The notes under the pieces: model-generated
Database searches by the model: none
The model's input: only the letters and a program-made list of their open reading frames with translations
What the model was told of the DNA's origin: nothing
Translations under genes and position numbers: made by a program
In this document: piece by piece, positions 1 to 10,775 of the stretch
Numbering within the stretch: position 1 is the stretch's first letter
Layout: every line of letters starts with the position of its first letter
Source: Gnetum montanum
Lineage: Eukaryota > Streptophyta > Gnetopsida > Gnetales > Gnetaceae
Direction of reading: 5' to 3'
Length of the DNA stretch: 64,000 nt
Assembly: GCA_015680685.1 (NCBI GenBank)
Contig: MNCI01008582.1
Coordinates: forward strand, 133,068 to 197,067

Positions 1-435
1 TGCTCCTAAGGTGTTACAAATGTCAAGAGGCATAACACTAACAGTTGCACCTGAATCCATTAAACAGTTATGGACATTCTTTCCTGAAATAATCAAAGTG
101 GTTAGGAAAGGGGGATGATCATTTTTGCTAGACATAGAATTACCCATGTTTTGTACTGGTAATGTGTTAGGACTTTCTGCAAAGTGAACTTGCCTTTCGG
201 GAATTGGGGATTTTTCTCTTTGGGGTACAGGTATATGAACCATATCCCGAATCACTTCTTTCATTTCGTTAAAGTGTAGAAGGTCATGCATCAAAATGTT
301 GGCTTTCACTCTTTTTAAGTCCTCAACCAAATCATAATTCTTAGGTTCATCTTTGGCTTCTTGTTGAGATGGAACTCTCCTAAGTACAGATGGGGGGTTT
401 GGTTGTTGTGGGGCAATTACTTGGGATGACCCAGA
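1..435 (-). CDS. Retrotransposon aspartic protease region, partial
   Basis: Reading the minus strand from 435 to the window edge gives 145 codons without a stop, in the same frame as the gag that ends at 436. Near the edge (about codons 106-145) the protein shows ISGKNVHNCLMDSGATVSVM, the catalytic Asp-Ser-Gly-Ala of a retropepsin as found in Ty3/gypsy gag-pol proteins, after a Pro/Gln/Ser-rich linker. The protease would cut the polyprotein in the virus-like particle. The rest of pol lies outside the window. The only interruption between gag and this domain is the single TAA at 436-438, so it was probably made as one gag-pro protein, either before that stop arose or by reading through it. Confidence 0.85.
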
Positions 436-1722
436 TTAATTGTTTCCATTGTTTTGACTAGGAACTCTTTTGTTTGAAGGTGTATAGAAATTATTTCTAG
501 TTGGTCGTTGTGTAGCATTCATAATGTCACTGATTTTACAGTAGCGAGTGTTGTGTGGGTTAGGGTCACCTACCATGACTTGTTCTAATGAGGAAACCTC
601 TTCATTTTCTATCTCATGAGGTACATCAAGAACCATGATAGGGGCTTTTCCATTTTGTTGCCCTTGGGTATTGTCACTGTACAATGCCATGAATTGAGGA
701 CAAGTCTTTTCAGAATGTTGCCTCGTATTATGAAGACGACAATAATCATCATTGATTGATGCACTTGGTTGTCCTGGTTGTATAGGGCTTTTACTATTGT
801 TTCTCTTTAACTCAACTACTTCGTTGGATAGTTTTTGTAGTGAAGTAAGTATTTGGGTCATCTGATTTTGAGTTTGGGTTGGTGGTTCAACAGAATTTGA
901 TGTCCCATTTGGGTTTATGATGGATTGAATCAAGGCTTTTGAGTCGTCATCATTCAGACCAGTGTTGGATGGTAAGAATGAAGTGGACATGGGGCCTTGT
1001 GAGTAATTACTTAAAGGTGGAGTTGATTGAAAAGGAGAAACAACTTGAGGCATAACATTAGATGTTTGAAAACTTGGTAGGAGTGGGTTTGATTGCATCG
1101 GGTTGCTAACACTCATCATCCCAAATTGGGTTTGGATGCTGTTCATAAGGGTTATTTGCTCTAATTCCACAGCTTTTGACATTGCACCTTGTATTTCCAT
1201 TATGTTGGGATCAGATTCGATAGCATAAGAGAAGAATGGATTAATAGTAGAGAGATAGAAGTTTAGGATACCATCTGGTTGTGGTCGCATCTCATTTGGC
1301 ACATAGGCAAGTTGATGGAGGAATCTAAGATTATAATCCCTAACGTTTTCCCCGGGTAGCTTTCTTAGGCTGGTAAAGTTGCTTGATGCTATAGCAGGGC
1401 TTGTAAATTTGTCAAATTGATTCAAAAACTTGTTTTTGAATTCTTGCCATGTGTTAATAGAGGCATCAGGAAGCATTAAGAACCATTGAGTTTCTTTGGT
1501 TCTAAATGTTGTTATAAACACCCTGCATGCCACATCATTATGTATAATGTTGTGGATGCCTAATAAAGTTTCAAAACATTGTATGTGTTGACGTGCATCA
1601 TTCGTAGGGGTTGAAGGATCGAAGAACAAGTTTATGTTTTGAAGGGATTTTGGTATATCATGATAATTGTGAAAGTTAAAAGGGTTCTTACTAAGGGAGT
1701 CGAGGGTTGATGGGCTGCCATC
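436..1722 (-). pseudogene. Ty3/gypsy gag, central and C-terminal part
   Basis: Gag-type capsid protein of an LTR retrotransposon. The frame is open from about 1722 down to the TAA at 436-438. No ATG is needed inside it: the first plausible start in this frame (1629) is a TTG, and homologous-looking residues continue upstream of it. The capsid domain shows the Retrotrans_gag pattern: a WFLMLPDASINTWQEFKNKF segment followed by RKLPGENVRDYNLRF. Towards the C-terminus there is a Gln/Asn-rich stretch, then a compact Cys/His motif (CRLH, four residues, HSEKTC) in the place of the usual zinc knuckle. The N-terminus is in another frame (1721-1862), so the gene is broken. Confidence 0.88.
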
Positions 1723-1862
1723 TTAGTCCGAGGTTTCTTAGGAATTGAACTTGGAAAAAGTAAAGCTCGTTGTTTTCTCAAAGTAAATTGGCGAGTAGCT
1801 AGTTGACTAGGGGTAGGAGTATGAGTTCTTTGTTGAGATACTCCGTAAGAAAAGTCACTCAT
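1721..1862 (-). pseudogene. N-terminus of the same gag, shifted frame
   Basis: An ATG at 1860-1862 opens a frame beginning MSDFSYGVSQQRTHTPTPSQ. It is basic and Ser/Thr/Pro-rich, as many plant gypsy gag N-termini are. It runs past 1723, but there the gag frame resumes after its own stop (TAA at 1723-1725) with DGSPSTLDSLSKNPFNFHNY. The simplest reading is one frameshift at roughly 1720-1740 joining the two parts. A real overlapping start is less likely because the downstream frame has no ATG. Confidence 0.65.
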
Positions 1863-2220
1863 AAAATGAAAAATAACCAGAAATGTAAAAATGCTAATAA
1901 ACTGTGAAAATTAAAGAAAATAAAAAAAACATTTGAATACTATATTTTTTTTTATTTTTTAGAATTTTGAAAGTAAAATTGAAATTGTATAATTTTAGAA
2001 AAGTAAATAAAAAGTAAAATAATTTAAACTTCAGAAAAACAAATTAAAAAGGATTGCTAGAATATAAATTTGGAATTTTTGAAAATTTGACATTAAAATA
2101 GAGCAATAAAGCTGAAAATGGAGAGGTAGAAATTAAAGACAGTAATAAAAACAATGATAATTTTTTTAAAAAAGAAAAAGAAACATAAAAGGAAAATAAA
2201 GAAAAGGTTGAGAAACTGCC
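1863..2220 (-). other. A-rich untranslated leader between primer site and gag
   Basis: About 360 bases of A/T-rich sequence without coding signal lie between the gag ATG and the candidate primer-binding site. This is the expected place for the 5' untranslated leader of the minus-strand element. Confidence 0.5.
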
Positions 2221-2245
2221 CTCCTTCTAGCGACAAAAAGGAGTT
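2221..2245 (-). other. Candidate primer-binding site and small hairpin at the LTR edge
   Basis: On the minus strand CTCCTT and AAGGAG flank TTTGTCGCTAG and can pair as a short stem. The TGTCGCTAGAAGGAGGG that follows the putative LTR end (GCATCA at 2245) sits where a tRNA primer site should be, but it lacks the canonical TGG start and I cannot name the tRNA. Confidence 0.35.
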
Positions 2246-3560
2246 GATGCATAAATTTTGGACACACCGCCAACACCTGTGAAAACTCGTTTTAGGAGAC
2301 TATCGCCTGGGGTGCCTCCCGTATGGGTACGGAAACCCGGGAATAGTCTCAGCTGGAAAGGGCTATGTGACAGAACAATAATAACAATATTTAAAACAAA
2401 ATATCAAAACAAAAGCTTAAATTTGATTTAATACTTCAATTTAATTTAATATTTGAAACTTAAAATAATTTATGCAATTAAATTTAAATTTCATATGTCT
2501 CACTATTTCTGCCTTTGTGGCACGTATACGTCTACTGCAACAACTACCTGGGAGGTAAGAGGGATGTTCGTTGCTGCCTGGAAATGTTGTCTGCTATGCT
2601 CACGTGATCTGAGTGTTCCTGCACCAGCAGTAGATCCTGTGGCAGAGGACTATGGACGGATGGGCAGCAACAGGTGGTGGTGCAGCTGCAAGTGAAGACA
2701 GAGTGTGGCTTCTATTACACACTTGGTTACCCTGAGCAGAGCCAGATCTGCCCTAGGGAGGGCCGGAAACAAACATGAGGTAGAGGTCGTCTTGGGCGCA
2801 GCAGCAAGGCAGGGTCTGCCTATTGCAGCTGGGCAAGGTCTGTGCGCAGCCGTCTGTACGCAGCCGTGGAAGACTACGTGTAGCCCAAGGAAGAAGACTG
2901 TGAGCCTACGTCACTGTGGAAATGTAGGCACGCATGCCGTAGCTACCGCAGACGTGGGGGTGAGCTCGTGTGCGCCCTGCTGTTGCGGCCACGACCGCAA
3001 CTGCAAAAAGGCACGTGTGAACCTGTTTGCACAGGCAGAAGCGCTAGCAAGGGTTCAGAGGGAGAGACAGCTGGAGTAGACGTCGAGTGGGCAGGCTGCA
3101 GATGAAGGATCTGCGCAGAATCAGCGTAGGTGCAGGCAAAAAGGGCCCGATCTGTGGAGGTTGCGACCTCGGCTGTGGAAGAAAGCAGAGAGACGTCGCA
3201 GTTTCATGAGCAGCCAGGGAGGAGCAGGATGCATAGCAGCAGCAGACCAACAGATGGCGGCGCGGACGACAGCCGAACGAAACTCTGAAACCTACAACTG
3301 ACGGAGAACTGGAACCTCATAAAAAAACAGGAAAACTGCCACCCGAATCTGTCGTCTCTGCTGAAAATCGGCAGGGCCAGATCTTCTCCGGAGGCTGAAA
3401 CTGGTGTCAGCAGGGTCAGATCTGCCTGCCCCAGAAGCCTCCGCCCAAAATCTGCCTCTTCCTCCTTATTTATAGTGGCGGCCCTGTAGGAGGAAGAAGA
3501 AACCTAACCCTAATTGCTGCCACCTTTACCACGTCAACCGCGAGCCACCTAAAAATAAAA
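2245..3560 (-). mobile_element. Probable 5' LTR and leader, unusually GC-rich
   Basis: From about 2500 to 3500 the base composition rises sharply against the AT-rich surroundings, with many CpG and CTG/CAG steps. On the minus strand a TATA box (3461-3474) lies upstream of this block and transcription from it would run into gag. I therefore read it as LTR (U3-R-U5) plus leader of the element at 1-1862. The low-coordinate edge is set by GCATCA at 2245. The high-coordinate edge is not resolved and could lie anywhere from 3500 to 3830. Short reading frames here (for example 2453-3079) have no protein signature. Confidence 0.5.
3461..3474 (-). promoter_or_regulatory. TATA box of the minus-strand LTR
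   Basis: The minus strand reads TATAAATAAGGAGG, a strong plant TATA box, at the start of the GC-rich block and pointing towards gag. Confidence 0.6.
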
Positions 3561-3859
3561 CCACAAGGAAAACAACCATAAGTTTATAGTTTATTTTTCC
3601 TTTTAATGGGCACATTGGTCGTCCTCGTTCCTTTTATTTTTATTTTTAAATCTTTAGGGGTGGGTGATGTCTTGTTGCTCATGATTAATTTATTTTCTTT
3701 TAAAATATATATATTATTTTTTTTAATGGGCCAATGAAGCCCACCAGGTGGACAATGGCCATGTGCAACCTCATGGTGTTCTATTTTTTAATTTTAAAAT
3801 TTTATATTTTATTGTTATAAATTGAATTGGTTCAATCAAGGCCCTATGCCTAGCATGGG
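3561..3859. other. AT-rich stretch, nothing recognised
   Basis: A/T runs with no coding signal and no repeat shared with other parts of the window that I could see. It may include the U3 end of the neighbouring LTR. Confidence 0.3.
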
Positions 3860-4450
3860 TGAGGTTGGCCTCAACAGTTGTCAAGGCAGATCAAATCAGC
3901 ATAGCAGGTCTGCAATTGCAATAGCATCAAGGCAAGAAAGAAAGAATTCTGAACTTAAGAATCCAGAGCACAACACAGAGAGTGCGCGAGAGCGAGCGCT
4001 ATAAAGTAATAATTGCAAGCGCACACATAAAATTGAATGCAATGGTGACTGAATTGAAATGTTTGTCCCATATTTATAGAGCACTCAAAAAAAATTTAAT
4101 TGGACATGTTGGGCGAGTCATTTTTCTTATTTTCATTTTTCCTGGGTTAAAAACAATCCGTTTGTGTTATTAAATGAGAGTTATTTGTGTTTGTGACATG
4201 CTTTATAACAGAGAAAATTGTTTTGCTATGTTCTTTAATTAGGATTCATGTTATAAGTGTTTTTAAATAAGAATGCAAATTTCAAAGTGCTCTTGACTTG
4301 ATGTCTTTTGTATTTATTTAAGGTGCAAAAGGCATTATACATGATGGTACATGTTTAGGGAAAGCTGTATATAGAAATCTGCCAAAGTTTTATAAGTTGG
4401 TTGTATTTCATTGATAATATTGATGTTATACAATTCAATTATAAGTATGG
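3860..4450 (+). repeat. Dispersed repeat R1, copy 1
   Basis: This block shares long diverged stretches with 23030-23640 and, for its second half, with 33040-33243. Examples are GAATTCTGAACTTAAGAATC near 3945 against GAATTCTAAACTCAAGAATT near 23101, and GAATGCAAATTTCAAAGT near 4270 against the same words near 33060. R1 is therefore a dispersed repeat, probably an untranslated or LTR part of an unidentified retroelement. No protein can be read from it. Confidence 0.6.
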
Positions 4451-4493
4451 GTGTTGAACAAAAATTATTTTACTATATATGTATCCTACATTA

Positions 4494-5010
4494 TGTTGGA
4501 ACTAAAACTAGATAACTATGTGTACTTTTAGGACATATATCTAACATGATACTTTCATATAACTTAAGCAAAACTTAACTATGTGTCACTTTAACATGCT
4601 CATCAAAATCAAACCCATGACTTGCAAATCAAAAGTTGTATGTTTAAACTCAACTATAAATATTAAGTAATTAGAAAGTTAGCATGACTTGGTTCAAGAA
4701 TCCAACTTGTGATTTCCAAGTCACAAATTTGACTCCAAGTTGTATGCTGAGGCATGTGCAACATGAAAGACTTGGTAAAAATATACATTCATAGACTATG
4801 GTATTATTTAGATAGCCATAACAATGATAAATATGAAGCAGTTGTTAATGATAGGTGGATAAGTGCTTAGCTCATTGTCTTGTTAGGGAAGATATTGTTA
4901 TTTTGAGTCTCACTAGAGGCGTTACTATATTTTATATAATGCTTCTAATGTATTTTGTTGGCTATATGTCTTAGTATGTAACTATAGTTAAATTATTTTA
5001 AGTTTCAACA
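4494..5010 (+). mobile_element. LTR family F, interrupted or older copy
   Basis: Begins TGTTGGAACTAAAAC and ends GTTTCAACA, near-perfect inverted termini of an LTR. The last 90 bases match 33370-33439 (GGCTATATGTCTTAG and on). It is longer than the 33.2 kb copy, so it probably carries an insertion in its middle. No clear target duplication. Confidence 0.45.
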
Positions 5011-5861
5011 TTCCTAAAAATGAAGTAATTAAATATAAAAAAATAAATAGTCACTTACAATATAGACAAACAATACTAGACTCATTAATTTATTAAGTGA
5101 ATTACTTGGAGTTCATATATCCTATGTTAGATTAATTGTATTTTAGGCAAGTTCAATAAATGGTTTTCAAAATAGCTTATTTTTCAAAGGCAATATGCCT
5201 AGAACAATGCCTCTTAGATGGCATACTTACGGTTCTAGTACTAGGTTTTAAATTGAGTACCTTTGAGTGCAAAGTAATACCAACTAATGAACTGACATTT
5301 TTTCCCTTAAATGAATTTTTTGGATGGTTGTGGTTTCGTACAAAGTTTCTTTATGGCAATTGCTACTACACTTTGCTCTGTTATGCTCTATCCTAATGGT
5401 GCTCTACATGGTGTTTCACTCAAAACCTTTTTGAACCTATCTAGAAGGTTGGATTTTGACTACTTTCCCAAGGAACGTTTGTGTGCCTATCCTTGCCTTG
5501 TTTAGGAAGTTGGTTGTGGCTATCCCTCTCATTGTTGTGGTGGTCATGCTCTATAGTCTTTGCATGTCTTCGCATGTTGTTGGGCTTCATCCAAGCTATG
5601 CCATGGTTAATTCATCCAATGCTTCTGCTCCTCTCCAAGAAAGTACCTCCAACCCTCCTAATATTGATTTTCTCCTTCATGATGATATTTTGATGTTGTT
5701 TCTAAAGATTCTTTAATGAGTTTCATCTTTCTTCAAATTGTGGATTTTTTACCATGTTCAACCAATATAAATACGTAAATCAAAATCTCCTATAGTCCCA
5801 AGTGATGAATCATGTTTTAACTAGCTTTGATACTAGGTATCTAATATTAGAGCCCAGGATG
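5011..5861. other. Unassigned stretch before element 1
   Basis: Short open frames occur (5160-5396, 5456-5716). I see no domain, their codon choice follows the local T-richness, and they overlap in several frames. I see no repeat link to other parts of the window. Confidence 0.3.
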
Positions 5862-6627
5862 TGATGTCGAATATCCGATATTGCAAGGTATATGCTGGCC
5901 TATATATATAGTTCTTGGGCTCACAATTTTTAGATTAGTTTTTTTCATAGATAGTGAAGCTCTTGTAGTTTGTTTTCTAAAGAGCTAGAATATTTTCTAA
6001 GTGCACATAGTAGGAGTCTGAGTGTGTATGGATCTTTGTTCGAGCACTAATGTGCCTGAGCATAGTAGTGTGACAACAATAAAAATGAACCCTTTTGATA
6101 ATCCTTGTAGCACTAAAAATAAATTAATATTTCCTTTAATGCATTTGATATTCATGAACTCTACTTTAATGCATTTTCATTACGTAATTAATTTCCAATT
6201 GTTAATGAACACAAGCATGACCACTTTTAGCATACATGTAGCACTTGGTAACCAAAAAATACTTAACGTTTAGTAACCCAATAGTGCTACATGCATTCAG
6301 GATGTGTCTAGAGAGTGGAAATAGGTACTTATGTTAAGCTAGCTAGGCTATAGATGAATTAAATCTTAAATTACTTTACCTTTCATTCTGGTTCTAGGTA
6401 ATTAAACTTATAAAATACAAAATAATAAAAATCATATACCTCAATTGCACTTAACCATATACTTGTACTTCATGAGTGGAACCAAGAAGATAATGATCAT
6501 TTCAAATAGATTTCACTTCCTTGAAACCAATGTACTTAAGAACTTAAGGTCTACATAATTTGACCAGATCATGCATAAATGCTTGTGATTTGTATGGTTG
6601 GTCGTAGGGGTACCTCACCACTCATCA
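5862..6627 (+). mobile_element. 5' LTR of element 1
   Basis: Starts TGATGTCGAATATCCGATATTG and ends CTCATCA. It keeps the order of landmarks of the other LTRs in this family: a CG-containing GATATT palindrome at the start, a TATATATATAG box near 5911, GATCTTTGTTCGAGCA near 6030, and the TTGTATGGTTGGTCGTAGGGG and TACCTCACCACTCATCA block at the end. It is clearly older than the LTRs of element 2. Confidence 0.75.
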
Positions 6628-6628
6628 A

Positions 6629-6646
6629 TTGCACCATTGCCAGGAA
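6629..6646 (+). other. Primer-binding site of element 1 (tRNA-Asp type)
   Basis: TTGCACCATTGCCAGGAA, one base after the LTR, differs from the tRNA-Asp-type site TGGCGCCGTTGCCGGGGA by five substitutions, four of them C-to-T or G-to-A. Minus-strand DNA synthesis of the element would have been primed here. Confidence 0.65.
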
Positions 6647-6787
6647 ACTTTTAGTTGTTATGTGAACTATCTAGGATTTAGTGAAAATTACTCAAATTGT
6701 TGGAATGAACCTTAAAGTCATATCACATCTTAAGATTACTAAAAAAATATTTAGAAGCACACTACATTTTTATTTTTCTAACATAAA

Positions 6788-8690
6788 ATGTCTTCTCACA
6801 AGAGCGATTCTTTGCCCAAGTCTGACGTAGTACATTGGCTAATGCTTCAACAAGACCAAGTGTTATATGCTAATCCTAATGAGTATGTACCAAATTTCAC
6901 CTTCATCATACACTAGGATGAAGAGTTGCAATGGCATGACATGGAGGGCAACATTGTGTTTTCACTCAATCGATCCATTCCTGCAATGCTCCAACAAATG
7001 CTTATATGGTGTGGTGTCCAAGTGCTGAGTATGTTGTGCAAGATAATAATGCCAAGGATTATCATCCCACTGAGACACAACATTTAAGAGATCAAAAACT
7101 AGAATAGCATCATGAATCTATGAAGGGAAAAAGATTCAATGATTCCTCATTCCTATTGTACCAAAAAGATGGTGAAGAGCCCTTCTTTGGGGGTTTTCCA
7201 TTCAGTGAAATTCCTCTTTTTAACTTTGGTGAAGGAGGTCAAAACTAGAACATGTAGTCCACAATTCACAATCTTGGTTCTAGCAAGAATGGATCCAATG
7301 ATAAGGAAGAATCCAAAGATGCAAGTCAAGATAGGAATGTGAACAAGAAGCAAGATCATGATCATGGTCATGATCACCAAAAATGTGATAGCAAGCACTA
7401 TGAAGATGCTAGTTCTTCTTCCTCTTTACCTTCATCATCATCATCTTCTTGTTTTGGCTCTAATCACAACCATAGGGGTGAAACTATGATGAAGGTGATT
7501 GACAATACCAAAATGATTAAAGGGACCATCAGGCAAGGCAAGATCAAAGGTGCAAACATTTAAGAGAGACGCATCACCATGAATGAAGGGGTAGTAGAGG
7601 GCATTGTAGGCACTATAATCATGGCCTTGGTGAGCCTTTGCTTGTTACCCAAAGCATGCTAAACATCATAGAGGTAGTATGAATTCCAATAAAGCATGTA
7701 AAGGATAGTTAGATCAAGAGGATAAAAATGAACAATATCCCTAGCTTCGAAGGGGGATATAACTCAGATCTGCAAATCATCTTTGAGCTTTTTAAGATGC
7801 ATGTGTCTTGTAAAATATAGAGTATGAGTGGCAAAAACTTAAGTTGTTTCCAAGGACACTCATTAAAGAGAAGAAAATTGGTATCAATCCTTAGAATCAA
7901 AATTTATTAGATGATGGAGTACAATGCTTTAATTATTCAATGACAAATATTAAACATACTCCATAGTGTCCAACTTAAGAAGGCAAATCCAAGGATAGAA
8001 ACAAGGAACACATGAACCCTTGGATGCTTCCATCTACTGATATTATTCCTTAATGCAAAAATGTCTTGGCCATGATTATTCTCAACTAGATCAACTTTGT
8101 CACATTGTAGAAAGGCTTCAATCTAAAATGAGGAGAACCCTTGGCTTCTATGCCTAAGGGAAACTGTTAGAATTAAGTACCCGTTAGATCCAAATATTAA
8201 TCGAGCAAGTAGCTAAAGAGGAAGGTAAATTAAGAAAATGATAAAGTGTAGAAGAGTATAATCACAATCCTTCCATTCACAAGCAGGAGGTTCAATTTTG
8301 TGATGGTGAAAAAGAATCAACACTTGATGAGTTTGTGAATACTACTCCAAAAATTTTAATTTGAAATTACAACTAAGATTGATCAGTTATGGGACTCCAT
8401 GGATAGCAGATTCCAAGTTGTCCTAAAAATTGTTGAAAAGTCCAAAGAAAAAGATAGTGATCATGAGTGTAGGAGGCACAAGGAAGCTAAACATGCTTAT
8501 CAAAGAGGTAAGAGCAAGATTTTTCTAATAGAATAAGTTGCAGGAAGTGAATCAAATGATGATGATGGGTGTGACGTCTACTAGTATGAACATACTAAGG
8601 GATGTTTCCCCATAGTGTCATACTTATAGGAGTCTAGGGTGTACACTTTGAATCCACGACTAGCACAAAGACAAACACCTAGATGTTTGT
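6788..8690 (+). pseudogene. gag of element 1, decayed
   Basis: The ATG at 6788-6790 corresponds by position and sequence (ATGTCTTCT) to the gag start of element 2. The reading frame is broken many times. Pieces alignable by eye to element 2 gag include FHLHHTRMKSC-like text at 6890-6950, the Ser/His-rich spacer at 7360-7460, the segment around 7740-8170, and the terminal zinc-knuckle region near 8570-8680 with GCDV, a stop, YEHTKGCFPI. Its role was to form the virus-like particle. No part is translatable at length. Relative to element 2 it carries many more stops, so element 1 is older, which agrees with element 2 having inserted into it. Confidence 0.75.
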
Positions 8691-9788
8691 CTTATCCTCA
8701 AGGTAATTCTAGGTAATTCCACTAGTAACAATAGTATTATCCAAGTGGAACTTTTCCACAACCATATGAGAAATATTAATAGTGGCAACAACCAAAGTCA
8801 TGGGCATTAACATCACCAAAGTAGTAATACCCTTACTGACAACCTGATCCATATGGATATTACGTTATATCTCCATGTGACTCCTCTAGTCATGTTTCTA
8901 ATTTCCAATCTTACTACTACCCTTTTAATTATTATCAAACTCATTATCCACATGCAAGAATGGATACTACCTCTTACCCTTATCCTCCTCCTATTTTTGC
9001 ACATCTTCTTCACCATATGCATAGCTACCACTTGCTCCACCTATGCAAGGTGAACTTCTAGCTCAACCACAATAATGAAATGCTATCAAGGTCATTAATC
9101 TATAACCAATTCATTAACTGAGTGGTTTGGATACTCGATCAAAGAAAAGACATTTTTTCTAACCATGTAGTCTACCGAAGCTATTAAATACATCTACTAT
9201 TGGCAACCTTGCTCCTCTATCTTCAACTATATCAAACTATTTTGAGTTCCCTTCAAACCAAATACCAGCTAGGATCCATACTATGATGCTTACTCATGTT
9301 GTATCTAATTGGGTCTATGCTAGCAATCTTTCTAGGAAATTACTCAATCTTGGAAGTCCTTTTATTTATTTGTAAACTGTTAGGAATGAACCATGCAAAT
9401 TTGTTCTCAACATAGGTTCTAGTGTCAATCTAATTTCTCATGAGATGTATAATACATGGAACCTACCTCCTCTTAAGAAGAATAATATCATATTAGAATT
9501 TCCAAACTAGTCGATCACTAGTCCATTAAGACTAGTGGAAGACACTATGACCACTATTTATGGGTGGTCTTATTTTGTTGATTTCCTAGTGATCAAGATG
9601 GAGAACTACAAAGGAAACTTCCTAATCATCATGAGAAGGGCATGGCTAAGCACCATTGATGCAAGAATGGGCATCAAAGATCTTTCCTTGGAAATATCTA
9701 AAAAAATGCATTCAAAAAGATCGAGAAGAAGTGAGTTTCATGCATCACATACAACAATATAGGGTGCAATTGTGTGCAGAAACTTTAG
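8691..9788 (+). pseudogene. Linker and protease remnant of element 1, left part
   Basis: 8691-9290 corresponds to the Pro/Gln-rich linker of elements 2 and 3. From about 9300 the protein matches their protease. The active-site segment reads FVLNIGSSVNLISHEMY, so the catalytic Asp of the expected LDSGS is Asn-like here. The flap-side segment EDTMTTIYGWSYFVDFLVIK and the C-terminal MRRAWLSTIDARMGIKDLSL are also present (expected IILGRPFL context). The reading stops after TCATGCATCACATAC because element 2 inserted at 9793/9794. The domain continues at 16995. Confidence 0.75.
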
Positions 9789-9793
9789 GTAGT

Positions 9794-10634
9794 TGATGGG
9801 ATGCGATATTGCATGGGCCGCAATATCGCATCCCTTGCGATATTGCGTACATGATATCGCATCCTCCCCCGCAATATCGCATACACGATATCGCGGTGCG
9901 CCGTCATATGTATAAATAAGAGGCGGCTCTCCCTTGTGTCCTCATCCTAGGCTAAATAGTAGGGAAACTTTGGCAAATTGATCACTCCAGAGATAGAATA
10001 TTTTCCATGTGCCTGCATTAGGAGTCCTAAAGTGAACGGATCTTTATTCAAGCAAACATTGTACCTGAACACAAGTTTGTGTATGGAAATAAAGACAAGC
10101 TTCTCGAATAAACCTTGTAGTGCATGAAATAGGCTAATTAGGATTTTATTTACTATTATTTATTACTTTTTATTTATTATCTGTTATTTAATGCTTTCTC
10201 TCTCAACCCTTGTCTCCTAGTTAAGTGCCTCAGGACAACTGCTTCGAGCATGTGTGTTACGCATGGTGATCCCAGCAATGACTAGCGTTTGGTAGCCACA
10301 GTTGCATCAGTTTAGGGTGTGTACGGTAAGTGGGAACGAATGCTGACGCTAGGTAATTTAGACTTAGTTCATTATTTAGAGTTAGTAATTAGTTTCTCAA
10401 CCCTTTACCTTGTTAGCATAGGAGACAAAAACATAAAAAGCTATAAAAGTCATATACCTTAGACTTACTTAACCATACACCGTGACAACTACAAGTAAGT
10501 ATGGGAAGACAACGAATGATTAACCCTAAGTGTTCCATGGGCGTGTAGGCACTTAGTCTATGGATTTCGACCAGATCATGCATGCTATGCTTGTATTTGT
10601 ATGATTGAGTGTAGGGGTATCTCGCCACTCATCA
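9794..10634 (+). mobile_element. 5' LTR of element 2
   Basis: 841 bases, TG...CA. The first 105 bases hold an array of near-palindromes (GCGATATTGC, GCAATATCGC, GATATCGC). A TATA box TATAAATAAGAGG lies at 9911-9923. Further landmarks are ATTTTCCATGTGCC near 9999 and the terminal CTCGCCACTCATCA. It is about 50 bases longer than the 3' LTR because the palindrome array is longer. Confidence 0.88.
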
Positions 10635-10635
10635 T

Positions 10636-10653
10636 TGGTGCCATTGTTGGGGA
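10636..10653 (+). other. Primer-binding site of element 2 (tRNA-Asp type)
   Basis: TGGTGCCATTGTTGGGGA, one base after the LTR. It equals TGGCGCCGTTGCCGGGGA except for five transitions, all C-to-T or G-to-A. Confidence 0.75.
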
Positions 10654-10775
10654 CTAAGTGTTTGTGCACTGAATAGAACATAGGATATCACTCACATTGT
10701 TGGGAGCCTAAACAAACCTTCAAGTTAATTAAAGAAAAATTTATATAATGGTAATTAGCACACCGATAAATAAAA

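Noticed and set aside
2453-3250. Overlapping open frames in the GC-rich block as host genes
   Set aside because: No domain, frames open on both strands, no sensible start context; they follow from high GC and lie inside an LTR/leader.
5160-5716. Small host gene
   Set aside because: Three overlapping frames, no motif, T-rich composition.
7153-7398. Open frame on the minus strand of element 1 gag
   Set aside because: It mirrors the gag spacer on plus and has no features of its own.
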